A stretch of DNA of 64,000 bases from Vibrio atypicus (GTDB lineage Bacteria > Pseudomonadota > Gammaproteobacteria > Enterobacterales > Vibrionaceae). Position numbers and translations under genes: made by a program. Under the pieces are notes generated by a model, which saw only the letters and a program-made list of their open reading frames with translations, did no database searches and was not told the DNA's origin. This document shows positions 26,582-35,463 of this stretch, piece by piece (position 1 is the first letter of the stretch; the number at the start of each line of letters is the position of its first letter). Location of the stretch: positions 124,001 through 188,000 of the forward strand of contig NZ_BLID01000009.1 in assembly GCF_009811315.1 (NCBI RefSeq), read 5' to 3'.

Positions 26582-26609
26582 AAAATAGGCAGCCAAGGCT
26601 GCCTATTTT
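26582..26609. terminator. Terminator between the two potD genes
   Basis: A 13-bp inverted repeat (AAAATAGGCAGCC / GGCTGCCTATTTT) with a 2-nt spacer, 17 nt after the stop of the upstream potD, followed by a U-run on the minus strand. Confidence 0.85.
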
Positions 26610-26626
26610 AAATATTCCTTTCTGGA

Positions 26627-27661
26627 TTATTGACCAGCTTTAAGTTTAAGGAAGTAATCCTCATACTTAACAGTCATATCACCAACAGAATCTTGCCACT
26701 CAACGCGGTCTAGATCTTCTTGAGAAGGGAAGAGTGGTGCTACATCTTTGAACTTAGCATTTGATGCTGCAACTGCAGTCAGATAACCCGTGTCACGAGA
26801 GATTTGCTCTGCAATTTCTGGACGCAATAGGAAGTCGATCATCTTGTGTGCCGCTTCTACGTTTTTTGCGCCTGAAGAGATAGCAAAGTTATCAACCCAG
26901 CCAATACCGCCTTCTTTCGGGAATACCAGTTTCAGGTTCATACCTTCATTTTGAGCTGCTGCTGCACTGCCGTTCCACAACATACCAACGCTAACTTCAC
27001 CCGACATATATGGCATACCTGGGTTATCAGAGTTGAATACTAGAACGTTTGGCATTAGCTTTTGTAGCTCTGCGTATGCTTCATCGATCTGCTTTGGATC
27101 TGTAGTGTTGCCAGAGTAACCTAGTTTGCGCAGTGCGATATGGAACACTTCACGAGTATCGTCCATCAGCATTACTTGACCTTCAAGCTCTGGGTTCCAC
27201 AAATCAGCCCAGCTTTGGAAGTCATTTGGATCGTGTATATCAGCGTTCACTGCTAGACCAGTGATTGCAACAACGTGTGGAATAGAGTAGTCGTTCTTTG
27301 GATCGAAAGGCTTATCTAGGTAGTTTGTATCTAGGTTGCCGAAATTTTTCAGCTTAGTCTTGTCGATTTTTTGCAGCATGCCTTCGTCACGCATTTTTGC
27401 CACGAAGTAAGTTGAAGGAACAACTAAATCATAACCTTGGTTGTGAGTTTTTAGCTTTGCATACAGAGTTTCGTTCGACTCGTAAGTTGAGTAGATAACC
27501 TTGATGCCAGTTTCTTTTGTAAATTGTTCTAGGATATTACTGTTGATGTAAGGACCCCAGTTCATAAATACAAGTTCTTTGTTTTCGTCCGCTGCAACTG
27601 ATCCTGAGAACAGAGAAAGCGCACATGCACTACCAGCTAATAAAGTAGCCCATTTTTTCAT
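26627..27661 (-). CDS. potD: Spermidine/putrescine-binding protein PotD (promoter-proximal copy)
   Basis: 344 aa from the ATG at 27661; a signal peptide ends near residue 24 (GSVAA). Same PotD motifs as the other copy (GYDLVVPSTYFVAKMRDEGM, MLMDDTREVFHIAL, FLLRPEIAEQISRDTGY). Differences at likely binding-pocket positions (NWGPYIN against NWSEYIP; VDNFAISSGA against MDSLAIPAEA) suggest altered substrate preference. It is separated from potC by 99 bp with a U-tailed hairpin, so part of its mRNA may come from read-through and part from its own promoter. Confidence 0.93.
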   Translation of the reverse strand: MKKWATLLAGSACALSLFSGSVAADENKELVFMNWGPYINSNILEQFTKETGIKVIYSTYESNETLYAKLKTHNQGYDLVVPSTYFVAKMRDEGMLQKIDKTKLKNFGNLDTNYLDKPFDPKNDYSIPHVVAITGLAVNADIHDPNDFQSWADLWNPELEGQVMLMDDTREVFHIALRKLGYSGNTTDPKQIDEAYAELQKLMPNVLVFNSDNPGMPYMSGEVSVGMLWNGSAAAAQNEGMNLKLVFPKEGGIGWVDNFAISSGAKNVEAAHKMIDFLLRPEIAEQISRDTGYLTAVAASNAKFKDVAPLFPSQEDLDRVEWQDSVGDMTVKYEDYFLKLKAGQ

Positions 27662-27707
27662 TGACGTTAGCTCCAAACCAAACGTATCTCCATCACGGAG
27701 ATTAGAT

Positions 27708-27738
27708 AAAAAAACGGAATGACTATATGCCATTCCGT
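27708..27738 (-). terminator. Hairpin terminator/attenuator between potC and potD
   Basis: On the minus strand: ACGGAATG / CATTCCGT stem, 9-nt loop, then seven T. It starts 22 nt after the potC stop and ends 46 nt before potD, so it should lower read-through. Confidence 0.75.
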
Positions 27739-27760
27739 ATCACATTTCAGAATGCGGATT

Positions 27761-28531
27761 CTACTTCACTTTCTCCCTTGCAAGCAACTGAGAAGTGATC
27801 ACAAGGAATAAAGAAACAATCAGCATTACTGTTGCGAGCGCATTCACCTCTGGTGAAATGCCCACTTTAACCATTGAGTAAATCTTCAATGGTAAAATTT
27901 CATACGTAGGACCTGTCACAAACGAACTAATAATCACGTCGTCTAGTGATAGGGTAAAGCTAAGCAACCAACCCGCAGCAACGGCTGGTTTTGCCAATGG
28001 CAAGATGATCTGTTTTAAGATAACCCATTCACTGGCACCTAAATCTTTCGCAGCTTCAAGCATTTTCACATCAAAGCCGTTCAAGCGGCTGTATACCGTA
28101 ACCACAACAAACGGTAAACAGAAGGTAATATGTGCAACCAGCAAAGTGAAGAAACCAAGCTGAGCACCCATAACTAGAAACAGCGCCAATAATGAAATCG
28201 CCATCACGATATCAGGTGACATCATCACAACAAACAGCATACCATTAACTATACCTTTACCTTTAAAGCTATAACGGAATAGGGCAACTGCAGTTAAACT
28301 ACCTATAATCGTCGCTGCTGTTGCTGAAAATACTGCAACATTCAATGAGTGCCACGCAGCTTGCATTAAGCTGTCGTTATTGACTAACGTTTCATACCAT
28401 TTGGTTGTGAATCCTCCCCATTTCATACCAAATTTATTGGCATTAAATGAGTTCACAATCAAAACAACTATTGGCAAATATAGGAACGCGTAAACTAGCG
28501 CCATAAAGCTGAATCTAACTGTGCGACCCAT
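27761..28531 (-). CDS. potC: Spermidine/putrescine ABC transporter permease PotC
   Basis: 256 aa, six predicted helices. The cytoplasmic EAA loop is present (EAAKDLGASEWVILKQIILPLAKPA). Together with PotB it forms the channel for polyamine import. The start overlaps the potB stop by 1 bp, a sign of translational coupling. Confidence 0.95.
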   Translation of the reverse strand: MGRTVRFSFMALVYAFLYLPIVVLIVNSFNANKFGMKWGGFTTKWYETLVNNDSLMQAAWHSLNVAVFSATAATIIGSLTAVALFRYSFKGKGIVNGMLFVVMMSPDIVMAISLLALFLVMGAQLGFFTLLVAHITFCLPFVVVTVYSRLNGFDVKMLEAAKDLGASEWVILKQIILPLAKPAVAAGWLLSFTLSLDDVIISSFVTGPTYEILPLKIYSMVKVGISPEVNALATVMLIVSLFLVITSQLLAREKVK

Positions 28532-29391
28532 CAGTCTAGCTCCACTTTCTTATTCAATAACTTACCCGCTCTATAGTAGGCATATAACATAATGGCCATA
28601 GCAACGGTTAGGGCAATACTGGTTGCCGCACCGAAAGGCCAATCTCGAGCATTCAATACTTGGCTCTTAATCACGTTACCAATCAGTAGGTTCTTCGCGC
28701 CGCCCAATAGGTCAGAGATATAGAACATACCAAGTGCAGGTAATAGAACCAATAAACAACCGCCAATAATACCTGGCATGGTTAACGGTAGGGTTACTCG
28801 AGTAAAGATTTGGAACTTGTTTGCACCTAAATCTTTTGCCGCTTCTGTGTACGTTTCATCCAATTTTTCAATCGCTGAGTAAAGCGGAAGAATCATGAAT
28901 GGTAGCAGAATGTAGACCAAACCAATCATGACTGCAGTTTCGGTATACATTAAGCGCATTGGCTTATCGATGATTTCCATTGCAAGCAGCGATTTATTCA
29001 AAATACCTTGAGTACCTAATACAATCTTAAGGCCGTAAGTTCGGATAAGAGAGTTAGTCCAAAACGGTACAATCACCAAAAACAGCATGATTGGACGCCA
29101 TTTTTCAGGCATTTTCGCAACAATATAAGCAAATGGATAACCAATCACCAAACAAAGCAAAGTAGCCACAATCGCCATGTAGAAAGAGTGCCATAACACC
29201 TTTGCGTACAGTGGGTCCATTAAACGCAGGTAGTTATCCAGCGTAAATGTCATTTCAATTAGGTTAGCTTCATCGCGCGTCAGAAAGCTCGTACCGATGA
29301 TCATCACGTTTGGTATTAGAACAAACAGTGTTAACCATCCAACAATGAGAGCAATGATCGCGTTTTGAAGATTAATCTTCTTGCTTATCAT
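28531..29391 (-). CDS. potB: Spermidine/putrescine ABC transporter permease PotB
   Basis: 286 aa, six predicted helices with the EAA loop (EAAKDLGANKFQIFTRVTLPL). Forms the transport channel with PotC. Its start lies inside the last codons of potA (20-bp overlap), giving a tightly packed potABC operon. Confidence 0.95.
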   Translation of the reverse strand: MISKKINLQNAIIALIVGWLTLFVLIPNVMIIGTSFLTRDEANLIEMTFTLDNYLRLMDPLYAKVLWHSFYMAIVATLLCLVIGYPFAYIVAKMPEKWRPIMLFLVIVPFWTNSLIRTYGLKIVLGTQGILNKSLLAMEIIDKPMRLMYTETAVMIGLVYILLPFMILPLYSAIEKLDETYTEAAKDLGANKFQIFTRVTLPLTMPGIIGGCLLVLLPALGMFYISDLLGGAKNLLIGNVIKSQVLNARDWPFGAATSIALTVAMAIMLYAYYRAGKLLNKKVELD

Positions 29392-30514
29392 TTAGTACCA
29401 CCTCCCAGCTTTCAACCCAAGTGATAGCAACCTTTTGACCAAGAGAGTGATCCACATCAGGATCATCTTCGTTAAAGAATTCGCTAACCATCACGCGCAT
29501 ACCAGATTCCAACTCAATCACAGAATCGAGTGTCATACCTTTATAAGTACGCTCTGTAACGTGACCTACAATGCCTTTATGTTCAGACTCTTTAATCTCT
29601 TCGATACGTAAGTCTTCAGGGCGGAGTAGGACTTGCAGTTTTTCACCTGCTTGTGCTTCTTGGTCGTAATAAACCACAGACTCAACACCTTCGATTTCAG
29701 CGCGGATACGCTTATCGTCGAGACGTTCAATCATTTTGGTGTTAAACACGTTGATCTCGCCAATGAAGCGAGCCACAAATAGGTTCTTAGGCTCTTCGTA
29801 AATTTCACGAGGAGAGCCGTCTTGTTCAATCACACCATCGCGCATAACGATGATACGGTCAGACATAGACAAAGCTTCTTCTTGATCGTGAGTGACGAAA
29901 ATAAAGGTAATACCTAGTTGACGTTGCAATTGTTTAAGTTCGATCTGCATTTGCTTACGAAGTTTGTAATCCAACGCAGACAGAGATTCGTCTAGCAACA
30001 ATACTTTAGGTTTGTTCACAACTGCTCGAGCAATCGCAATACGTTGCTGCTGACCACCAGATAGTTGGTGCGGCTTACGCTGCGCCATTTTTTCTAGTCG
30101 AACCATACGTAAAGCTTCTAATACACGAGGTTCAATATCTGCAGCAGGCACTTTTTGCATGCGCAAACCAAACGCTACGTTCTCGAACACAGTCATGTGA
30201 GGGAAGAGTGCGTAACTCTGGAATACAGTGTTGACATGCCTTTGTTCAGCAGGAACTTGAGTAACGTTCTGACCATCAAGGATGATGTCACCCTTATCGG
30301 CGGTTTCGAAACCAGCAATCATTCGTAGTACGGTTGTTTTACCGCAACCTGATGGACCAAGAATCGTCAGAAACTCACCGTGGTTTACATCTAGGTTCAG
30401 ATTACCGATGATTTCCTTACCATCGAAACTTTTACTGATACCCGTCAATTGAATAACGGGCTTTCCTGCTTGTTGTTTAGCGTTCAACGTCTGTTTTTCT
30501 CCCACATTGGTCAT
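29372..30514 (-). CDS. potA: Spermidine/putrescine ABC transporter ATPase PotA
   Basis: 380 aa. ABC domain with Walker A GPSGCGKTT, Q-loop VFQSYALFPHMTVFENVAFGL, signature LSGGQQQR, Walker B VLLLDESLSALD and H-loop FVTHDQEEA. A C-terminal TOBE domain follows (residues about 290-370, LLRPEDLRIEE). It couples ATP hydrolysis to polyamine uptake on the inner face of the membrane. The D-E-S-L-S variant of Walker B/D-loop replaces the common D-E-P-L-S, as in other PotA proteins. First gene of the operon; 375 bp of non-coding DNA precede it. Confidence 0.95.
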   Translation of the reverse strand: MTNVGEKQTLNAKQQAGKPVIQLTGISKSFDGKEIIGNLNLDVNHGEFLTILGPSGCGKTTVLRMIAGFETADKGDIILDGQNVTQVPAEQRHVNTVFQSYALFPHMTVFENVAFGLRMQKVPAADIEPRVLEALRMVRLEKMAQRKPHQLSGGQQQRIAIARAVVNKPKVLLLDESLSALDYKLRKQMQIELKQLQRQLGITFIFVTHDQEEALSMSDRIIVMRDGVIEQDGSPREIYEEPKNLFVARFIGEINVFNTKMIERLDDKRIRAEIEGVESVVYYDQEAQAGEKLQVLLRPEDLRIEEIKESEHKGIVGHVTERTYKGMTLDSVIELESGMRVMVSEFFNEDDPDVDHSLGQKVAITWVESWEVVLNDKQED

Positions 30515-30889
30515 TTATTCGCTTATTTTGAAAATGACCCGTAGTTACACAAAATAGAGGCGCGCATCATAATCACCAAAAGTGTGAATTCAAAGCATTT
30601 TCTTTACTTGAAACAGAAATAATTTTGTAGGTAAAAGTAAACTTTTCTTACCATACTCTCTCTATACCTTTTACACCCTTTCAAGTAGGGTATTTTCGTC
30701 TCTGAATCAGTAGTCTAGGCATTCGCAAATGTATTTAGTGGTCAATTATCGACCATACAAGCGAGAAAGCAAGCAAATGGCGATGATCTGATTTTAGGAT
30801 TTGAGACGTTTTAGTATAATGTCTCTTAATTGCAACGTAGCATTAATCAACAAGTTAGCTTAGCTCAACACTAAGCTCCGGATTCAATA
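30515..30889. promoter_or_regulatory. Divergent intergenic region, potA / 30890 gene
   Basis: No gene seen in 375 bp. It holds a 14-bp palindrome AAAAGTAAACTTTT near 30636 on the potA side and a TATAAT -10-like element at 30815-30820 before the plus-strand gene. Both are weak evidence. Confidence 0.3.
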
Positions 30890-31693
30890 ATGAATAACGA
30901 TATCGAGAAAGACTTTAATTTAGGTGGAAGCATAGAGCGTGCATTGTCTGGCGACTATGAATTAAATGCAGGGGAAGTCCTAAAAGAAGCGTGGAATCAT
31001 ACCATTAAAAACTTCTTATCCTTTTCACCGGCAGTCGTGTTATTGATGGCGATTCAACTCGCTATCTTTTTTATTGCCCTCAAGCTACAGCTCGGTAATC
31101 CTGCCGTTGTTCTGGATGCATTCATCACTCCTGGAGAGTTTGATCCAAGTATTTTCAGTGCCATTATGATCGCAAACTTTAGTTATGAAGTGGTCAGTGC
31201 GCCTATTTATGCAGGTATTAGCTTAATGGCAATGAGCCATGCAGCAGGGTTGGCGACTAAATCGCGCCATATTAGTAAAGGTTTACAATTCACCATACCT
31301 GTCATTATCGCTACTCTTGCGAGCCTTGTACTTCAAGGTATTGCTGGAATGATTTTGCCGTTTCTGTCTTTATACTTAACGTTAGCTTTCAGCAACTCAA
31401 TCTTGCTCATATGTGAGAAAAAAGTACCACCAATGCAATCACTGCTTCTTTCTCTAAGAGCTGTAAACAAAAAGATATTGCCTCTTGCTGGAATCTACTC
31501 GTTTGTCGTAATTATGTTTGCCATCGGTGCGATGTTTTACGGACTCGGTTTGATTTTTGTAATTCCTTTCTTCTTACACGTGAAAGGAATAGTTTATCGC
31601 AACATGTTTGGCATTAAATTGAAGATTATTGCCTCTGACCGCCCTAAAGATGAAGACGACAATGACAGCAATTCACAAGTGTTCAATGCGTAA
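30890..31693 (+). CDS. Multi-helix membrane protein of unknown function
   Basis: 267 aa. The first 35 residues are polar (IEKDFNLGGSIERALSGDYE), followed by five or six hydrophobic helices and a charged C-terminus. The segments NSILLICEKKVPPMQSLLLSLRAVNK and LGLIFVIPFFLHVKGIVYRNMFG resemble the BPSS1780-like/DUF-type family of gamma-proteobacterial inner-membrane proteins; I cannot assign a function. It overlaps the next gene by 8 bp, so both are probably translated together. Confidence 0.75.
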   Translation: MNNDIEKDFNLGGSIERALSGDYELNAGEVLKEAWNHTIKNFLSFSPAVVLLMAIQLAIFFIALKLQLGNPAVVLDAFITPGEFDPSIFSAIMIANFSYEVVSAPIYAGISLMAMSHAAGLATKSRHISKGLQFTIPVIIATLASLVLQGIAGMILPFLSLYLTLAFSNSILLICEKKVPPMQSLLLSLRAVNKKILPLAGIYSFVVIMFAIGAMFYGLGLIFVIPFFLHVKGIVYRNMFGIKLKIIASDRPKDEDDNDSNSQVFNA

Positions 31694-32519
31694 AAGTGAA
31701 TTTATTGCTATCGCTACAGTTGGCCTTATTGCCAGCTGTAGTTTTTATAGCTACGAACAAAACAGAGTTGAAGAACGCGAGCGTCGCAAAAGTTCGCAAG
31801 TTTCCAACATCGATTCAGCTCAATCCGTTGGCACTGCGCCAGATTTCTCAGCCATTAAAGATACCAAGCAAAAGAAACAAGCTTTCTTTGATTATTTACG
31901 TCCAGGCATTGCGCTGGAAAATAAACGTGTGGCTGACGAACGCATCAAATTAGAAAGTATTGAACAGGCGTTTAATACCCAGTCACTTGAAAGCTCAGAC
32001 ATCAGTTATGCTGAGCGACTAGGGCGATTGTACAATGTGAAACTCACGACCGAGGGTGTGACACAGAGTTGGCTTGATAAGATGCTTCATCGGGTTGATG
32101 TTCTTCCGGAAGCTCTTGTTCTTGTTCAAGCGGCCAATGAATCTGCTTGGGGAACATCTCGTTTTGCAACACAGGCGAATAACTTTTTTGGCCAGTGGTG
32201 CTACTCGCAAGGGTGTGGTTTAGTTCCATTGCAACGAAGTGAGGGCATGACACACGAAGTAGCGAAGTTCTCTTCAGCTCAACAATCTATTCATGGTTAC
32301 TTCATGAACGTGAATCGAAACAAGGCATACGAAGACTTGCGTGATATTCGTTATCAACGTCATTTGAACGGTGAAAGTTTGGTTGATACTCAAGCGGCAA
32401 TGGCTTTGACCAACGGATTGCTTAAATACTCTGAACGAGGTGAGGCATACGTCAACGATTTACAAAGTATGATCCGTCATAATCAGTCGTTCTGGGAATC
32501 CTCTCAAACTCCACAATAA
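31686..32519 (+). CDS. Bax-like glucosaminidase, predicted lipoprotein
   Basis: 277 aa from the ATG at 31686. This start gives a classic lipoprotein signal (GLIASC, lipidation Cys near residue 16); starts further upstream would bury it. The C-terminal domain is the Bax/mannosyl-glycoprotein endo-beta-N-acetylglucosaminidase type, with the catalytic region LVQAANESAWGTSRFA and NNFFGQWCYSQGCG. It likely cuts glycan strands of peptidoglycan in the periplasm from a membrane anchor. It follows the membrane protein with an 8-bp overlap and precedes a DUF2987 gene. Confidence 0.85.
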   Translation: MRKSEFIAIATVGLIASCSFYSYEQNRVEERERRKSSQVSNIDSAQSVGTAPDFSAIKDTKQKKQAFFDYLRPGIALENKRVADERIKLESIEQAFNTQSLESSDISYAERLGRLYNVKLTTEGVTQSWLDKMLHRVDVLPEALVLVQAANESAWGTSRFATQANNFFGQWCYSQGCGLVPLQRSEGMTHEVAKFSSAQQSIHGYFMNVNRNKAYEDLRDIRYQRHLNGESLVDTQAAMALTNGLLKYSERGEAYVNDLQSMIRHNQSFWESSQTPQ

Positions 32520-32532
32520 GATTATAAAAACA

Positions 32533-33192
32533 ATGAAGAAATTATCGTTAGCACTTTTAACCGCAGCAGTCTCTATGTCTGCGGCTTTGCCAACTTATGC
32601 TCAAGAATACATGTTTACTTATTCCAAGCTGTATTCTCACATGAAACAGAATGCCAAAGAAGGGCATGATGACGTCAAAGTCGGCTTTTTCTTTTTGAAC
32701 GCTAATACTAAGCAATTGTGTAAAATTGAAAAAGCGTGGATGGAAAAAGAAGAACACTACGAAGAGCTACAGATTTCGCCGTATAACGAGGTGCTTGTAC
32801 CTCTAGACAACAACTTGAAGTCAGCCAATCCTTTGGTTTTTGTTCATACACCTATGGATATGCGTTGTGACTTTTCTATGGTAGTCATGACTAAAGATCC
32901 AATGAACGGTGAAGTCAGCTACGATGATGTGAAAGTTTTACTGCCTCAAATGCAGGCAATTTTGGAACAACTAGGCGGAATGTTTGCGAGTTGGTTTACG
33001 CCAGATGTTGAAGGCGTGACATTAGAGTTTCCTGATAACCTTAATGGTATGATTCAATTCTCAAACGGGACTTCTAAACCAATTGTCAACGGTAAAGCGC
33101 AAGTGTCATTGGAAGAGATCGGTGAGGGTGGCTCTATGACATTGCCAACTGAAACCGCTCGAGTTTTACCTTACTTACCGAAAGCAAATTAA
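32533..33192 (+). CDS. DUF2987 exported protein
   Basis: 219 aa. A signal peptide ends near residue 23 (LPTYA). The mature part has EYMFTYSKLYSHMKQN, two central cysteines and FSMVVMTKDP, the layout of Vibrio DUF2987 proteins. Function unknown; periplasmic. It is 13 bp behind the glucosaminidase gene and likely in the same transcript. A GGGCCG/CGGCCC hairpin at 33201-33219 follows. Confidence 0.75.
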   Translation: MKKLSLALLTAAVSMSAALPTYAQEYMFTYSKLYSHMKQNAKEGHDDVKVGFFFLNANTKQLCKIEKAWMEKEEHYEELQISPYNEVLVPLDNNLKSANPLVFVHTPMDMRCDFSMVVMTKDPMNGEVSYDDVKVLLPQMQAILEQLGGMFASWFTPDVEGVTLEFPDNLNGMIQFSNGTSKPIVNGKAQVSLEEIGEGGSMTLPTETARVLPYLPKAN

Positions 33193-33234
33193 TTTAAATG
33201 GGGCCGTTGCAAGCGGCCCTGCATCTCTCATTTA

Positions 33235-33247
33235 GCGACACTGTCAC
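33235..33247. promoter_or_regulatory. matS-like site
   Basis: GCGACACTGTCAC, one mismatch to the MatP-binding consensus GTGACRNYGTCAC. Confidence 0.55.
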
Positions 33248-33405
33248 TTATCACTTTCTTGTTTAACGTCATCTAGCTATTATTTTCCTCAGCGATTGTT
33301 CGACAACCGTTTAAACCTTGCGAAAAAGCTCGTATAATCCTCGCCCCGAATAAAACACGTTAGGAAGTCCTTCAGTCGACCTTGTCGACGATGTGAGAGC
33401 TCGCA

Positions 33406-34299
33406 ATGACAGAAAAAGATACAAGAAAAGAAACCCTAGAATTCAACAAACTTCAGAAACGTCTAAGAAGAAACGTTGGAAATGCCATTACTGATTACAA
33501 CATGATCGAAGAAGGTGATGTTGTAATGGCATGTATTAGTGGTGGTAAAGATTCATTTGCGATGCTTGATATCCTGCTGAATCTACAAAAAGCAGCACCA
33601 ATCAAGTTTGAAGTGGTTGCCGTTAACCTAGATCAGAAGCAGCCAGGTTTCCCTGAGCATATTCTTCCTGACTATTTCGAAACCTTGAACATTCCATACT
33701 ACATTGTCGACAAAGACACGTATTCAGTAGTAAAAGAGAAGGTGCCAGAAGGTAAAACGACTTGTGGCCTGTGTTCACGCTTGCGTCGTGGCACGCTGTA
33801 CTCATTTGCTGAAAAGATTGGCGCAACCAAGCTTGCACTGGGTCACCATTTAGATGATATCGTTGAGACTATGTTCTTGAACATGTTCCACGGCTCTCGT
33901 CTAAAAGCAATGCCACCTAAGCTACGTTCTGATGACGGCCGTAACGTGGTCATTCGCCCACTGACATACTGCCGTGAGAAAGATCTGATCAAATACGCAG
34001 AGCACAGAGAATTCCCAATTATTCCTTGTAACTTGTGCGGTTCGCAAGAGAACTTGCAACGTCAGTCCATCAAAGCAATGTTGATTGAATGGGATAAGAA
34101 AACCCCTGGTCGCGTTGAAGCAATTTTCAAATCAATTCAGAACGTAAGTCCAAGTCAGCTAGCCGATCGCAATCTATTTGATTTTGTAAACCTTCCTCTT
34201 GATCGAGAAGGTAACCGCGAAGAGTATGAGTTTAGCGAAGCGATTGTCTCTTCAACCAATATCGATGAGTCAATGTTTATCGATGTAACCAACATCTAA
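33406..34299 (+). CDS. ttcA: tRNA 2-thiocytidine-32 synthetase TtcA
   Basis: 297 aa. PP-loop SGGKDSFAMLD near residues 45-55; two cysteines in CGLC near 120 and a third in CNLCGSQ near 208, which hold the [4Fe-4S] cluster needed for thiolation. The enzyme uses ATP and sulfur to make s2C32 in certain tRNAs. Monocistronic, with a strong hairpin terminator just after it. Confidence 0.96.
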   Translation: MTEKDTRKETLEFNKLQKRLRRNVGNAITDYNMIEEGDVVMACISGGKDSFAMLDILLNLQKAAPIKFEVVAVNLDQKQPGFPEHILPDYFETLNIPYYIVDKDTYSVVKEKVPEGKTTCGLCSRLRRGTLYSFAEKIGATKLALGHHLDDIVETMFLNMFHGSRLKAMPPKLRSDDGRNVVIRPLTYCREKDLIKYAEHREFPIIPCNLCGSQENLQRQSIKAMLIEWDKKTPGRVEAIFKSIQNVSPSQLADRNLFDFVNLPLDREGNREEYEFSEAIVSSTNIDESMFIDVTNI

Positions 34300-34318
34300 A
34301 CCGCATCAAACACTCAAA

Positions 34319-34351
34319 TAAAAAGGAAGATAGTCACTATCTTCCTTTTTC
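34319..34351. terminator. Terminator between ttcA and uspE
   Basis: AAAAAGGAAGATAG / CTATCTTCCTTTTT stem with short loop; works in both directions for the convergent genes. Confidence 0.9.
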
Positions 34352-34374
34352 GCATTTAGATACAGCCTTAGGAG

Positions 34375-35322
34375 TTAGATCGCTGTTTTAGGATCGAGAG
34401 GGCTGATATAACCCTGTGGTTTCAATGCTAGAACATCACAATTGATTTTATCAATCACATGCTCAGCAGTATTACCAATAAACACAGCTGACAAACCTGT
34501 TCGTCCTGTTGTACCGATAATCACCATTGCCGCATTTAATCGCTCAGCGACTTCAGGGATAATATCTTCAGGCAATCCTTGCTCTACAACGGTTTGTTCA
34601 TCATCGTAACCGTGTTTTTGTCTCAATGCTTTCATTGCAGTTAAATGATGGCCGCGAACCGCGTCAGTATAAGTCGCCGGATCGAACTCTGGCAGCTCAA
34701 TGGTAATATTGGCCGGAGTGACAGGATAGGCGTTGACAAGATAAGGACTTGCTCCAAGCCGTTCCGTTAAGCTATTTAACTGCTCAACCATGCTATCATT
34801 CAGGCCAAGGTGGGTTTCATTTTCTGAACCGACATGAACAGAAGCAAGAATACTTGCGTTTTCAGGCCAATCGGCATTTTTAACCAACAAGACTGGGCAT
34901 GGGCATTTGCGCAATAGGTGCCAATCTGTCGGAGTAAAAATGACGGACTCTAAGACGTCGTGTTTACGAGTACCTTTGATAATAATGTCATGCTCTCCAC
35001 CATACACCTCAGCTATGATGGCTTCGTAAGGGCGATTATGCCAAACCACTCGGATATCAAACTCAATACCTTCTATAAGATACTCGTCTGCAACTTTCTT
35101 CATCCATTGTTCGCGTTGACCAATCACGCCACGGCGCATTGCATCTCGCTCATCAATAGAGAGCATAGAAGTCATGTCATAGGAGAAGTCGTAGATAGAT
35201 AAAAAGAAGGTCACTTTGCTTGGAGAGCGACTTTTGGCAGCAAGTTGCATGGCACGGGCCAATGCAGGTTGTTCATCTTTATTGATGTCAGCAACAACTA
35301 ATATTTTGTTATAGATGCTCAT
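34375..35322 (-). CDS. uspE: Universal stress protein UspE
   Basis: 315 aa, two tandem Usp domains (about 1-150 and 155-310). The second ends with the ATP-type motif GTTGRTGLSAVFIGNTAEHV. Length and fusion match UspE. Roles of the family include stress survival, motility and aggregation. The fnr-uspE gene order is shared with E. coli. An RBS-like AGGAG precedes the ATG, and a long hairpin at 35417-35453 separates it from fnr. Confidence 0.93.
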   Translation of the reverse strand: MSIYNKILVVADINKDEQPALARAMQLAAKSRSPSKVTFFLSIYDFSYDMTSMLSIDERDAMRRGVIGQREQWMKKVADEYLIEGIEFDIRVVWHNRPYEAIIAEVYGGEHDIIIKGTRKHDVLESVIFTPTDWHLLRKCPCPVLLVKNADWPENASILASVHVGSENETHLGLNDSMVEQLNSLTERLGASPYLVNAYPVTPANITIELPEFDPATYTDAVRGHHLTAMKALRQKHGYDDEQTVVEQGLPEDIIPEVAERLNAAMVIIGTTGRTGLSAVFIGNTAEHVIDKINCDVLALKPQGYISPLDPKTAI

Positions 35323-35416
35323 ATAGACTCCTTTAACATGAGGAGGAACATATGATTAATGTAGCTTAGTTCAGCGAAGAGTTTTAGGAAAATGTGCAGG
35401 ATGTTGAGAGAAGTAT

Positions 35417-35453
35417 GATGTAGCTCAATTTCAGGTAGAAAGTGAGCTACATC
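35417..35453. terminator. Hairpin between fnr and uspE
   Basis: GATGTAGCTCA / TGAGCTACATC, an 11-bp stem with a 15-nt loop and no T-run. It may be a 3' end stabiliser or Rho-linked terminator of fnr. Confidence 0.45.
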
Positions 35454-35463
35454 ATTGATGTTA

